A stretch of 64,000 nucleotides of DNA from Actinomyces oris (GTDB lineage Bacteria > Actinomycetota > Actinomycetes > Actinomycetales > Actinomycetaceae). The DNA is taken from NCBI RefSeq assembly GCF_001937665.1, contig NZ_MSKL01000025.1, positions 122,296-186,295 on the forward strand, given 5' to 3'. The position numbers and the translations under genes were made by a program. The notes beneath the pieces were generated by a model. That model was given only the letters and a program-made list of their open reading frames with translations, made no database searches and had not been told where the DNA came from. The stretch's first letter is position 1. Each line of letters begins with the position of its first letter. Below are positions 16,639 to 26,078 of this stretch, piece after piece.

Positions 16639-18397
16639 CGGTTCCTCCAGCAGAGGGCCCCAGCCAGCAGGCGCCGTTGGGCGGCACGACGACGGCATCC
16701 ACGGCGCCCGTCGCATCCACTGATTCCGTTCCCTCAACCTCGCTCCGGCGCCAGGAGGTGATGAGGGGCCTGCCGGCCCCCTCGATCGCCACCGGCTGCT
16801 CGGTGGTGTTGAGGACGATCCCAGTGGTGCCGTTGCGCAGGTGCAGGACCCCGGGCTCGCTGTCCAGCCACTCCACTGCCCCGCGCCCGAGTCGGAGCTC
16901 GCGGCGCAGGGCGATGGCCCGCCGGTACATGGTGAGGGTGGAGTCCTCGCGTCCCTCCTGGGCCTGGGGCGAGTACTCGCCCCAGCCCTCGGGTTGGGGC
17001 AACCAGGTGCGGCCGGTGGCGTTGTAGCCGTAGGAGGCCCCGTCCCGCGTCCAGGGCAGAGGGACCCGGCATCCGTCGCGCCCCGGTATGAGGTGGTTGG
17101 TGCGCTCCCACAGGGGGTCCTGACGAGCCTCGTCCTCCATGGTGGTGTGCTCGGGCAGTCCGAGCTCCTCGCCCTGGTAGAGGTAGGCGCTGCCGGGCAG
17201 TCCCAGCATGAACAGGGTGGCGGCACGCGCTCGGGCCAGGCCGAGCTCGGCGTCGGGCTGGGGGTCCATGGGGCCGATCCCGGGGTCGGTGTCCATGTCG
17301 GCGGGGTAGGCCAGGCGGGAGGCGTGGCGCACGACGTCGTGGTTGGACAGCACCCAGGTGGCGGGCGCCCCCACGGCACCGTACTCGCTCAGGGAGACAT
17401 CGATGACGCGGCGCAACTCGTCGGCGTCCCATCCGGCGCCCAGGAAGGGGAAGTTGAAGGCCTGGCTCATCTCGTCGGCGCGCACGTACTGGGCGGCATC
17501 AGCCTCCGTGGGCACCCAGGCCTCGGCGACCAGGAGGATGTCCGTGCCGACCTCGTCCAGGACACGGCGCCACTCGCGGTAGATGTCGTGAACCCCGGGC
17601 TGGTTGAAGGCGGGTCCAACATCGGGCAGCTTCTCGTGGGCCGTGTCTTCATCCGGGGAGCCGGCGACGTTCCACCGGTCGGGGCCGAGGTCGTCGTCGG
17701 GCAGACCCTCGGCCTTGACCAGACCGTGGGCGACGTCCACGCGGAAGCCCTCGACGCCGCGCTCCACCCAGAAGCGCAGGAAGGTGCGGAAGTGCTCGTG
17801 GACGTCCTCGTTGGACCAGTTGAAGTCGGGTTGCTCGGCTGCGAACAGGTGGAGGTAGTACCAGCCCCGGTCCTCGCTGCGGCCGGTGAGCGGCTCCACC
17901 GGCTGCCAGGCCGGCCCGCCGAAGAGCGATCCCCAGTTGTTCGGGGCGCCGTCGTCGCTGTAGCGGAAGATGTAGCGGTCGCGCTCGGGGGACCCCGGCC
18001 CCGCCTCCAGGGCGGCACGGAACCAAGGATGCTGGTCGGAGGAGTGGTTGGGGACCAGGTCCACGATGACGCGGATGCCGGCCTCGTGGAGGTCGGCGAT
18101 GAGGGCGTCGAGGTCCTGCAGGGAGCCGTACTCGGGGGCCAGGTCGAAGTAGTCCGAGACGTCGTAGCCGGCGTCGACCTGGGGTGAGGGGTAGAAGGGC
18201 GAGAGCCACACGGCGTCCACGCCGAGTGCCACCAGGTGGTCGACGTGCTCCCGGATCCCCTGGACATCGCCGATACCGTCGCCGTTGGCGTCGGCGAAGG
18301 AGCGCGGGTAGATCTGGTAGATGACGGCATCGCGCCACCAGGCGTCGGTGTCGGTGCGCGATACAAGTCCGTGCTGACGGGCACTGGTCGAGGTCAT
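16619..18397 (-). CDS. GH13 alpha-glucosidase / oligo-1,6-glucosidase
   Basis: This 592-residue cytoplasmic enzyme has no signal peptide. It hydrolyses short alpha-glucosides entering through the neighbouring ABC transporter. GH13 regions are clear: VDLVPNHSSDQHPWF (region I), GFRVDVAHGL with the nucleophile Asp (II), LLVAEAWV with the acid/base Glu (III) and LSNHDVVRH (IV). The start WWRDAVIYQIYPRSFADANGDGIGD is typical of the oligo-1,6-glucosidase/trehalulose-forming subfamily. Exact linkage preference cannot be told from sequence alone. The gene runs directly into the LacI regulator. Confidence 0.9.
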   Translation of the reverse strand: MTSTSARQHGLVSRTDTDAWWRDAVIYQIYPRSFADANGDGIGDVQGIREHVDHLVALGVDAVWLSPFYPSPQVDAGYDVSDYFDLAPEYGSLQDLDALIADLHEAGIRVIVDLVPNHSSDQHPWFRAALEAGPGSPERDRYIFRYSDDGAPNNWGSLFGGPAWQPVEPLTGRSEDRGWYYLHLFAAEQPDFNWSNEDVHEHFRTFLRFWVERGVEGFRVDVAHGLVKAEGLPDDDLGPDRWNVAGSPDEDTAHEKLPDVGPAFNQPGVHDIYREWRRVLDEVGTDILLVAEAWVPTEADAAQYVRADEMSQAFNFPFLGAGWDADELRRVIDVSLSEYGAVGAPATWVLSNHDVVRHASRLAYPADMDTDPGIGPMDPQPDAELGLARARAATLFMLGLPGSAYLYQGEELGLPEHTTMEDEARQDPLWERTNHLIPGRDGCRVPLPWTRDGASYGYNATGRTWLPQPEGWGEYSPQAQEGREDSTLTMYRRAIALRRELRLGRGAVEWLDSEPGVLHLRNGTTGIVLNTTEQPVAIEGAGRPLITSWRRSEVEGTESVDATGAVDAVVVPPNGACWLGPSAGGTDGGDPR

Positions 18398-18499
18398 GAA
18401 CAGGTCCTATGTCGGGCCGCGGCACTGCGGCCAGGTGAAAGAGAAGACGAGGGATGAGGGAGTGGGAGGTCGGGAGACGACCAGCGTCGTCCCGAACGA

Positions 18500-18540
18500 T
18501 CTCTGTGGGGCGTCAGTGCGGTAGTGCCGCCCCACAGAGA
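18500..18540 (-). terminator. Hairpin after the sugar permease operon
   Basis: A perfect 13-base stem (tctctgtggggcg with cgccccacagaga) and a 15-base loop lie between the permease stop (18596) and the glucosidase start. It separates the transporter transcript from the enzyme-regulator transcript. No gene is seen in 18398-18499. Confidence 0.65.
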
Positions 18541-18595
18541 CGAACGGGTGATGGGCGGGCTCTCCGGTGAGCCGAGCCCAGGCTTGCAGCCGCCC

Positions 18596-19459
18596 CTACT
18601 GCTTGAGACCTCCTGCGGCCAGTCCGGCCACGATCCGGCGCTGGAAGAGCAGCACCATGACGACCAGCGGCAGCGTCATGATGACTCCGGCCGCCATCTG
18701 TGAGCCGAAGGGCGTGTTGAACTGGGAGTCCCCGGTGAACTTCGACAGCAGCACCGTGGCCGGCTGCATGGAGGGGTTGATAATCATCGTGACGGCCACG
18801 AGGAACTCGTTCCAGGCGCCGATGAAGATGATGATGGCGGTGGTGAAGATTCCCGGCGCGGCCAGCGGGAGGATGACCTTGCGGAAGGCCTGGCCGGGGG
18901 TGCATCCGTCAACCATGGCGGACTGCTCGAGCTCCTGGGGCATCTGCCGGAAGAAGCTCGTCAGGTTCCACACCGCCAGTGGTAGGGAGAAGGACAGATC
19001 CGGGACGATCATCGCCTGATAGGTGTCCGTCCAGCCCCAGGCGGCGAAGTTCTTCAGCAGGGGCACGATGATGGCCACGAGCGGGAACATCGAGGTGGCG
19101 ATGATGAGGAGCATCAGCACACCCTTGCCCCGGAAGTCGAGGCGCGCCAGGGCGTAGGCGGTGAAGGTCGCCACCGCCAGCGCCACGATCGTCACGATGA
19201 TCGAGACGACCAGGGAGTTGATGAGGCCGTTGGCGAAGTCGTTCTTCTCGGAGAAGACCGCCTTGTAGTTCTCGAAGGAGGGGTGGCGGGGCCACCAGCT
19301 GTTCTCGAAGATCTCACTGTCGGGGCGCAGGGAGGAGACCAGCATCCAGTAGAAGGGCGCCAGGCAGTAGATGACGATGAGGACGATTCCGACGGTAGAG
19401 AAGAGGCTTCCCCAGTCCCTCTTGGTCTTGCGGACCGGTGCAGCGGTGGAGGTGCTCAT
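18596..19459 (-). CDS. Carbohydrate ABC transporter permease, MalG type
   Basis: This 287-residue inner-membrane permease has six hydrophobic segments. Its EAA loop reads EQSAMVDGCTPGQAFRKVILPLAAPG, the site that contacts the ATPase. It starts four bases inside the end of the MalF-type gene, so the two are coupled and should form the heterodimeric channel. No ATP-binding protein is encoded in the locus. In actinobacteria a shared MsiK-type ATPase encoded elsewhere commonly serves such permeases. Likely cargo is alpha-glucosides, from the adjacent glucosidase. Confidence 0.9.
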   Translation of the reverse strand: MSTSTAAPVRKTKRDWGSLFSTVGIVLIVIYCLAPFYWMLVSSLRPDSEIFENSWWPRHPSFENYKAVFSEKNDFANGLINSLVVSIIVTIVALAVATFTAYALARLDFRGKGVLMLLIIATSMFPLVAIIVPLLKNFAAWGWTDTYQAMIVPDLSFSLPLAVWNLTSFFRQMPQELEQSAMVDGCTPGQAFRKVILPLAAPGIFTTAIIIFIGAWNEFLVAVTMIINPSMQPATVLLSKFTGDSQFNTPFGSQMAAGVIMTLPLVVMVLLFQRRIVAGLAAGGLKQ

Positions 19460-20493
19460 GCCTGCTGGCTCCTTTCAGTAGCCGTCTGGGAGGCCGGGGT
19501 GGAGGAGCCGGAGCGCTTGAAGAAGGCACTGACCGGCAGCTTGCGCTCATTGCGCTTGCGTCGGGCCTCGTCGTTACCACTGATGTCGGTGTTGGTGATC
19601 TTCAAGAACGCGACGGCGAAGACGAAGACGTAGAGGAACAGGATGAGGGCGTAGGCCGCGGCACTGCCGTAGCGCGAGTTGGAGCTCTCGTCCTGGACCA
19701 GCATGGAGAGGGTCTCCACGCTGCCCTTTCTGGGGCCGATAAGGATGTAGGGCAGGTCGAACATGCGCAGGGCGTCCAGGGCACGGAAGACCACGGCCAC
19801 GACGAGCGCGGGCTTGACCAGCGGCAGGGTGATGGAGGTGAAGCGTTTCCAGGCGCTCGCGCCGTCGATCTTGGCGGCCTCATAGACCTCGTCGGGAATG
19901 AGCTGGAGCCCCGCCAGGGTGAGCAGCCCGATGTAGGGCGCCGTCTTCCACACGTCGGCGATGATGATGGCCATCTTGGCGCTCAGATCCCCTGAGGCCC
20001 ACATGACGTGCTGGCCCAGGATGGCGTTGGCGACGCCGTTCTGGTTGAAGATCCAGCCCCACAGGATGGCGGAGACGGCGGTGGGGATCGCCCAGGGCAC
20101 GAGGATGGAGGCACGCACGATGCCGCGTCCCTTCATCGCCTTGTGCATGATCAGCGCCATGGCCACGCCCAGAACGGTCTCCAGGACCACGGTGACCACG
20201 CCGAAGAGGGTCGTGTTGTAGAAGGCCACCCAGAACCTCTCACCGGCGCTGGAGAAGATGTCGGTGTAGTTCTTCAGCCCAACGAAGGGCTCAGTGGTGG
20301 AGAAGAAGCCGTCGTCCTTCAGCCGGGGACGCCCGAAGAGCGACTGGTAGAGGGACTGAGCGATGGGGATGAGGATGACGATCGTCAGCACCAGCACCGT
20401 GGGCGAGATGAGCATCCAGGCCAGACGGGCCTGCGCCTTAGAGCTCTTGGACTGGTGATTGACGACTTGCTCGGAGTGCGTCGTGGTACTCAT
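19456..20493 (-). CDS. Carbohydrate ABC transporter permease, MalF type
   Basis: This 345-residue permease has a polar N-terminus followed by LAWMLISPTVLVLTIVILIPIAQSLYQSL and further membrane segments. The EAA loop is EAAKIDGASAWKRFTSITLPLVKPA. The C-terminal tail of about 45 residues is polar and Ser/Thr-rich. It partners the MalG-type subunit encoded just downstream (four-base overlap) and receives sugar from the lipoprotein encoded upstream. The 81-base gap to the binding-protein gene holds no obvious terminator with a long stem. Confidence 0.9.
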   Translation of the reverse strand: MSTTTHSEQVVNHQSKSSKAQARLAWMLISPTVLVLTIVILIPIAQSLYQSLFGRPRLKDDGFFSTTEPFVGLKNYTDIFSSAGERFWVAFYNTTLFGVVTVVLETVLGVAMALIMHKAMKGRGIVRASILVPWAIPTAVSAILWGWIFNQNGVANAILGQHVMWASGDLSAKMAIIIADVWKTAPYIGLLTLAGLQLIPDEVYEAAKIDGASAWKRFTSITLPLVKPALVVAVVFRALDALRMFDLPYILIGPRKGSVETLSMLVQDESSNSRYGSAAAYALILFLYVFVFAVAFLKITNTDISGNDEARRKRNERKLPVSAFFKRSGSSTPASQTATERSQQA

Positions 20494-20574
20494 GACTGTC
20501 CTTTGACCGTCCTTGTTGACATGACCGGTTTGTCTCAGGGGGCACCGCCCGCTGCGGCGGCCGTTGCTGTGGCC

Positions 20575-21867
20575 TTACCCCTCCAGCTTCTTCAGGCTGC
20601 CGCTCAGGCCGGCGATGACATCCTTGGAGGACCGGCTCCCCGGCTGCTGGATCGCGGGATAGATGCTGTCCTGGATCTTCGCGGTGACGTCGCCGTAGTA
20701 GACGGCCTGAGGGCGGCTCTTGGCGTTCTCGAGGCTCTTCTTGAGGATCGGCAGGTAGGGGAACTCCTTGAGGAGCTCGGGGTCGTCGTAGAGGGATCCG
20801 AGGATCGGGGCGAGCGTCTGGGTCTTGAGCTGGTAACGCTGGGACTCCTCGTTGATCCACCACTTGACGAACTTCAAGGCGGTCGCCTTGTTCTTGGACC
20901 CCTTGGTGATGGCGCAGTTGTGCCCACCCAGCGTGGAGACGAAGGGCTTGCCCTCGATGCTCGGTAGCGGTGCGACGTCGAACTTGTCCGTTCCCAGGGA
21001 CTCCTTGTTGTTGGCGTACTGGTAGGGCCACTGCCGGTAGAAGAGGAGGTCGCCCGACTCGAAGGCGTTACGTCCGTCCTCCTCCTTCCACTCCAGGGAC
21101 TCCTTGGGGATGTATCCCTTGGCGAAGCCATCGATGAGCCACTGCAGACCGGTGGCTGACTCGGTGGAGTCGAGGATGACCTGGGCATCGTCGTTGTAGA
21201 AGCCACCGCCGGCGGTGTGGATGAACTCCGAGGCGCAGCAGGTCAGGCCCTCATACTTGGCGAACTGACCGCCGAACCCCCCGATGTCCTTGTGGTCGGG
21301 CAGCGCCCGGACCTTATCGATGGCGGCCTTGACCTCATCCCAGGTCTTGGGGACCGCCACACCGGCCTTCGCCAGGAAGTCCTTGCGGTAGTACATCATC
21401 GGAGCGTCTGTGACGAAGGGGACCGCGAAGAGCTTGTCCTTGTAGACGCCCGTCTTCCAGACGGGGTCGAGAATGTCGTCATTCTTGAGCTCGTCCTGGG
21501 GCAGCTCGACCACCCACCGGTTGGCGGCGAACTCCGAGACCCAGACATTGTCCAGCGAGACGACGTCGTAGGCGTTGGAGTTGATCCTGGCGGCGTTGAC
21601 GAGGGCAGTGCGCTGCTGGTCGGCCTCGGCGGAGAGCTCGATGAGCTTGACCTCCTCGCCGGGGTTGGCCTTGTTCCACTCATCGATCCTGGCCTGCACC
21701 TTGCCGCCCGAGTTGTCCTTGCCCTGGACCCAGGTGATTGGTCCGGTGCCTTCAAAGGTGACGGGACCGTCGTCGTCTCCGCGTGAGGTGGAGCAGGCCC
21801 CGACTGAGGCCAGCGCCGCAGCCAGGGCTGAGCCCTGGATGAACTGACGACGGGGTAGGGGTGTCAT
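20575..21867 (-). CDS. Sugar-binding lipoprotein of ABC transporter (MalE type)
   Basis: This 430-residue extracellular solute-binding protein captures oligosaccharide and passes it to the permeases. The N-terminus MTPLPRRQFIQGSALAAALASVGAC combines an Arg-Arg motif with a lipobox ending in Cys 25, so it may be a Tat-exported lipoprotein. The mature part has typical family 1 features, such as GPITWVQGKDNSGGKVQARIDEW and AINKVR-like segments around PKTWDEVKAAIDKV. It is the first gene of the binding protein-MalF-MalG transcript. A promoter and a 16-base palindrome lie upstream. Confidence 0.9.
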   Translation of the reverse strand: MTPLPRRQFIQGSALAAALASVGACSTSRGDDDGPVTFEGTGPITWVQGKDNSGGKVQARIDEWNKANPGEEVKLIELSAEADQQRTALVNAARINSNAYDVVSLDNVWVSEFAANRWVVELPQDELKNDDILDPVWKTGVYKDKLFAVPFVTDAPMMYYRKDFLAKAGVAVPKTWDEVKAAIDKVRALPDHKDIGGFGGQFAKYEGLTCCASEFIHTAGGGFYNDDAQVILDSTESATGLQWLIDGFAKGYIPKESLEWKEEDGRNAFESGDLLFYRQWPYQYANNKESLGTDKFDVAPLPSIEGKPFVSTLGGHNCAITKGSKNKATALKFVKWWINEESQRYQLKTQTLAPILGSLYDDPELLKEFPYLPILKKSLENAKSRPQAVYYGDVTAKIQDSIYPAIQQPGSRSSKDVIAGLSGSLKKLEG

Positions 21868-22178
21868 GTGTGTTTCCTCCTTGAAACTGCTGCGGAGCCC
21901 ACCGGCTCCGTTCCGGAAGGACCCACATCGTCGACGCGCGTCGACTTGGGCATGAGAGGCACGTTACACATCTGCAATCTCCCGGTCAAGCCATTTTTCA
22001 CTCGCCATCTCGGATGCCTTGAGAGGAACCTCCGAACCACAGGCTCCCCTGCCATCCCCCACACCCCACGATCTCCACGGGACCGCTGCACACCTCCTGT
22101 GAAAACCTCCACAGCCACCCTCTCCTTCTCTCACCTCAACGGTGCGCCGCCCTTTCCGCCGCCTGACACAATGAGGCC
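21868..22178 (-). promoter_or_regulatory. Intergenic region with promoter of the sugar transporter operon
   Basis: No gene is seen in these 311 bases between two divergent starts. On the minus strand TTGACC (21984-21989) is a plausible -35 box, with TAACGT or TGTAAC near 21961-21968 as the -10 region. A 16-base palindrome sits immediately downstream (see its own entry). The fadD-type gene on the other strand must use a promoter in the 22040-22170 part, where I cannot pick out clear boxes. Confidence 0.45.
21930..21945. promoter_or_regulatory. Perfect 16-base palindrome, candidate LacI-family operator
   Basis: GTCGACGCGCGTCGAC reads identically on both strands and lies 63-78 bases upstream of the binding-protein ATG, just downstream of the suggested promoter. 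LacI-family operators are palindromes of this size with a central CG; this one is centred on G-C. The LacI regulator at 15625-16638 is the obvious candidate partner, by inference. Confidence 0.45.
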
Positions 22179-24071
22179 GTGAGCTCTCACCACTCCTCGC
22201 CCCAGGCCACCAGCACCAGGCCGCCGCGCTATCCCGGCCACATGGCCGACGGGGTCTCCAGCACTGAGATCCCCTTCCAGCCCGAGGCGCACTGGTCGGT
22301 TCCGTGGCTGCTCGCCGATCGCATCGCCCGCAGCGGTGACCATCCGCTCGTGGCCCGCAAGTCACCCCTGTCCGGGGACTGGCAGGAGGTCTCGGCCCGG
22401 GCCTTCGGCGAGGAGGTGGCCCACGTGGCCGCGGGTCTCATCGGCATGGGGCTCGAGCCGGGCACCGCTGTCGGCATCATGGCGCACACCTCCTACGACT
22501 GGTTCCTCCTGGACATGGCCATCGCCCGCGCGGGCCTCGTCTCGGTGCCCATCTACGAGACGAGCTCGGCCGAGCAGGTCGAGTGGATCGTCACCGACTC
22601 CGACGTGCGTCTGGTCATCACCGAGAGCGGCACGCTGGCCGAGCTCGTACGCGGCGCCGTCGCCGGTATCGAGCAGCCGGTGAGGGTCCTGGCACTGGAC
22701 TCCGACGCGATCACCACGATCGTCCAGGCGGGCTCGGGCGTCAGCCCCTCCCAGGTCGACCAGCGCACCAACGCCCTCAAGGTCGACGACGTCTACTCCA
22801 TCATCTACACCTCCGGCACCACGGGCCGCCCCAAGGGCGTCGAGCTCACCCACCGCAACGCCGTCGGCATCCCCTATCACGGGGTGCGCTACCTGCCCGG
22901 CGTCCTGTGGGGCGGCGATGTACGCCTGCTGCTGTTCCTGCCGCTGGCCCACGTCTACGCCCGCTGCCTCCAGCTGCTGTCCCTGGCCGGCGAGGGCGTG
23001 CTGGGCCACACCCCAGACGCCAAGACCCTCCTGCCCGACCTGCAGTCCTTCGCCCCCTCCTACATCCTGGCCGTCCCGCGCGTCCTGGAAAAGATCTACA
23101 ACGCCGCCGACGCCAAGGCCGGCAGCGGCGCCAAGCTCAAGCTGTTCCGTTGGGCCGCCAAGGTCGCCATCGCCTACTCCCGCGCCCTGGACACCCCGGA
23201 GGGCCCCTCCCGCGGCCTGCGTCGGGCGCACGCCGTGGCCGATCGTCTCGTCTTCCGCAAGATCCGGGGACTCATGGGCCCCAACGCCCGCTTCATCATC
23301 TCCGGTGGAGGGCCGCTGGGACAGCGTCTGGGGCACTTCTACCGCGGACTGAGCCTGGTCATCCTGGAGGGCTACGGCCTGACCGAGACCATCGGCCCGG
23401 TCAGCGTCAACACCGACTGGCTCAACAAGATCGGCACCGTCGGTCCGCCCGTCTGCGGCAACGAGATCCGCATCGGTGAGGATGACGAGATCCAGGTCCG
23501 CGGCATGGGCGTCTTCTCCACCTACCACAACAACTCCGAGGCCACGGCCGAGGCCTTCACCGCCGACGGTTGGTTCCGCACCGGCGACATCGGCGCCCTC
23601 GATGATGACGGCTACCTGCGCATCACCGGACGCAAGAAGGAGCTCATCGTCACCGCCGGCGGCAAGAACGTCGCCCCCGCCCAGCTCGAGGACCGCCTGC
23701 GCGGTCACCCGCTCATCAGCCAGGTGCTCGTGATCGGGGACGGGGAGCCCTTCATCTCCGCACTCATCACACTGGACAAGGAGATGCTCCCCCAGTGGCT
23801 GCGCAACCACGGGCTGGCGGCCATGGACGTGGTCGAGGCATCCTCCCACCCGCAGGTGCTCGCCGCCCTGGACCGGGCCGTGGCGCGCACGAACCGCGCG
23901 GTCTCCCGCGCCGAGTCGATCCGCGCCTTCCGGGTGCTGGCCACCGACTTCACTGAGACCAACGGCCTGCTCACCCCGTCGCTGAAGGTCAAGCGCGGCC
24001 CGGTCATGGAGGCCCACGCCGACGTCATCGCGGACATCTACAGCTCCACACGCAAAGGACCGCAGGAGTAA
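22179..24071 (+). CDS. Long-chain acyl-CoA synthetase (AMP-forming), first paralogue
   Basis: This 630-residue adenylate-forming enzyme activates fatty acids with ATP and CoA. The AMP-binding signature is YTSGTTGRPKGVELTH; later motifs are GYGLTE, WFRTGDIG and the C-terminal hinge ITGRKKELIVTAGGKNVAP. GTG 22179 is the only start giving full length; ATG 22242 (MADGVSSTE) is a possible shorter start. It lies 47 bases before a very similar gene, the same size and strand, so the pair arose by duplication. Both carry the insert with KIYNAADAKA typical of long-chain (FadD15/FACL-like) enzymes. Confidence 0.88.
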   Translation: MSSHHSSPQATSTRPPRYPGHMADGVSSTEIPFQPEAHWSVPWLLADRIARSGDHPLVARKSPLSGDWQEVSARAFGEEVAHVAAGLIGMGLEPGTAVGIMAHTSYDWFLLDMAIARAGLVSVPIYETSSAEQVEWIVTDSDVRLVITESGTLAELVRGAVAGIEQPVRVLALDSDAITTIVQAGSGVSPSQVDQRTNALKVDDVYSIIYTSGTTGRPKGVELTHRNAVGIPYHGVRYLPGVLWGGDVRLLLFLPLAHVYARCLQLLSLAGEGVLGHTPDAKTLLPDLQSFAPSYILAVPRVLEKIYNAADAKAGSGAKLKLFRWAAKVAIAYSRALDTPEGPSRGLRRAHAVADRLVFRKIRGLMGPNARFIISGGGPLGQRLGHFYRGLSLVILEGYGLTETIGPVSVNTDWLNKIGTVGPPVCGNEIRIGEDDEIQVRGMGVFSTYHNNSEATAEAFTADGWFRTGDIGALDDDGYLRITGRKKELIVTAGGKNVAPAQLEDRLRGHPLISQVLVIGDGEPFISALITLDKEMLPQWLRNHGLAAMDVVEASSHPQVLAALDRAVARTNRAVSRAESIRAFRVLATDFTETNGLLTPSLKVKRGPVMEAHADVIADIYSSTRKGPQE

Positions 24072-24118
24072 ACGGGAGCAAACGTCACCACTCGCCTCAG
24101 GCGGGCATACTTACGACC

Positions 24119-26020
24119 ATGACCGACGCCTCCGCCCGACCAGCCGACTCCAACCCCTCCGCCTCGTCCGGAGAGCACACCACCGAGCTCCTGGTCCCGG
24201 TTCATGACGGCATGACAACACCCTGGGCGCTGGCCGAGCGCGTGCGCCGCAGTCCCGACGGCGGGCTCATCGCCCGTAAGTCCCCCTTGGGACGGCGCTG
24301 GCGGGAGATGAGCGCCAGCGCCTTCCGCACCCAGGTGCGTGAAGTGGCCGCGGGACTGGTGGCCCGAGGTCTTCAGCCCGGAGACGCCGTCGGCATCATG
24401 TCGCACACGTCGTATGAGTGGACGTTGCTGGACTTCGCCGCCTGGGAGGCGGGCCTGGTCGTGGTCCCCGTCTACGAGACCTCCTCGGCCGAGCAGGCCC
24501 AGTGGATCCTCACCGACGCCGGCGTGAAGCTCATCATCGTGGAGAACGAGGCCATGGCCTCCATGGTCGGCGCACTGGCCTCCACCGTGCCCGAGCTGGA
24601 GAGTCTGCAGGTGCTGTGCGTCGAGCGCGAGGACGTCCCGGGGCTCATCAAGTCCGGTCGAGGCGTGGACGCCGGCGAGCTCGACCGGCGCACCGCGACC
24701 CTGACCTCACAGTCCTTGGCCACGATCGTCTACACCTCCGGCACGACCGGCCGCCCTAAGGGCGTCGAGCTCAGCCACGGCAACCTCGTGCACCTATGCG
24801 TCAACGTCTGCCCGCACGTACCCGAGGTCCTGGGCGGGGCCGAGGTCCGTTTCCTGCTGTTCCTGCCCTTGGCCCATGTGCTCGGCCGGTTCGTGGAGAT
24901 CGCGATCGTCTGCTCGCGCTCGGGTGTGCTGGGGCACGTGCCCGACGTGCGTAATCTCGTCAACGACCTGGGCTCCTTCCGACCCACGGCGGTCCTGGCC
25001 GTGCCACGGGTCTTCGAGAAGATCTACAACGCTGCGGACGCCAAGGCGACCGGCGCCAAGCAGAAGGTCTTCCGCCTGGCGGCCAAGACCGCGATCGCCT
25101 ATTCGCGGGCCCTGGACACGCCCGAGGGACCATCTCGCCGGCTCAAGGCTCAGCGCGCCGCCTTCGACAGGCTCGTCTTCTCCACCCTGCGCTCCGTACT
25201 AGGAGGGCAGGTCACGCACGTGGTCTCCGGGGGCGGGCCTCTGGGCGAGCGCCTGGGGCACTTCTACCGCGGCGCCGGGGTCACCGTCCTGGAGGGCTAC
25301 GGCCTGACCGAGACCATGGGACCGTGCAGCGTCAACCTGCCAGACGCCACCCGGATCGGGACGGTCGGCACCCCGCTTCCCGGCTGCGCGATCCGCCTGG
25401 ATGACGACGGAGAGATCCTGGTTCGAGGCATCGGCACCTTCGCGGGTTACCACGACAACCCCGAGGCCACGGCCGAGGCCTTCACCTCCGATGGCTGGCT
25501 GCGCACCGGGGACATCGGCTCCTTCGAAGGCGCCGAGGGCTTCCTGAGGATCACCGGGCGTAAGAAGGAGCTCATTGTCACCGCCGGGGGGAAGAACGTC
25601 GCTCCGGCCCCGCTGGAGGACCGTCTGCGGGGTCACCCGCTGGTCAGTCAGGTGCTCGTCGTGGGCGAGAACCGGCCATGTGTCGGGGCACTCGTCACCC
25701 TGGATGCGGAGATGCTGCCGCTGTGGCTGTCCTCCCACGGGCTGGAGGAGATGACCGTCGTCGACGCCGCCCGGGACCCGCGGGTACGCGCCGCCCTGGA
25801 GAGGGCGGTGGCCCGGACCAATGAGGCGGTTTCACGGGCGGAGTCGATCCGCACCTTCGAGGTGCTGCCCACGGACTTCACGGTGGCCAACGGCCTGCTG
25901 ACCCCCTCGCTCAAGGTGCGTCGCGCCGAGGCGGAGAAGCGCTTCTCGGCCGAGATCGAGGCTCTCTACACGCGTACGCCGCTCGTCCCCAGCACCACTG
26001 TCTCACCGTCGCAGAACTGA
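24119..26020 (+). CDS. Long-chain acyl-CoA synthetase (AMP-forming), second paralogue
   Basis: This 633-residue enzyme is closely related to the gene just upstream. They share YTSGTTGRPKGVELSH, VPRVFEKIYNAADAKATGAKQK, EGYGLTETMGP and ITGRKKELIVTAGGKNVAPAPLEDRL. Differences cluster in the first 25 residues and in the acyl-binding region between about residues 90 and 180, which could change chain-length preference. The short intergenic gap suggests one transcript or two close promoters. The downstream neighbour, chorismate mutase, is convergent and unrelated. Confidence 0.88.
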   Translation: MTDASARPADSNPSASSGEHTTELLVPVHDGMTTPWALAERVRRSPDGGLIARKSPLGRRWREMSASAFRTQVREVAAGLVARGLQPGDAVGIMSHTSYEWTLLDFAAWEAGLVVVPVYETSSAEQAQWILTDAGVKLIIVENEAMASMVGALASTVPELESLQVLCVEREDVPGLIKSGRGVDAGELDRRTATLTSQSLATIVYTSGTTGRPKGVELSHGNLVHLCVNVCPHVPEVLGGAEVRFLLFLPLAHVLGRFVEIAIVCSRSGVLGHVPDVRNLVNDLGSFRPTAVLAVPRVFEKIYNAADAKATGAKQKVFRLAAKTAIAYSRALDTPEGPSRRLKAQRAAFDRLVFSTLRSVLGGQVTHVVSGGGPLGERLGHFYRGAGVTVLEGYGLTETMGPCSVNLPDATRIGTVGTPLPGCAIRLDDDGEILVRGIGTFAGYHDNPEATAEAFTSDGWLRTGDIGSFEGAEGFLRITGRKKELIVTAGGKNVAPAPLEDRLRGHPLVSQVLVVGENRPCVGALVTLDAEMLPLWLSSHGLEEMTVVDAARDPRVRAALERAVARTNEAVSRAESIRTFEVLPTDFTVANGLLTPSLKVRRAEAEKRFSAEIEALYTRTPLVPSTTVSPSQN

Positions 26021-26078
26021 GAAGGATCAACGGCAGAGGCGGACGCCCCCGGCTGCTCGCGGGATCAACTCTTGACTC

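Noticed and set aside
22362..24017. 551-codon minus-strand frame inside the first acyl-CoA synthetase
   Set aside because: Low-complexity Gly/Val/Asp composition typical of codon-position shadowing; no domain recognised.
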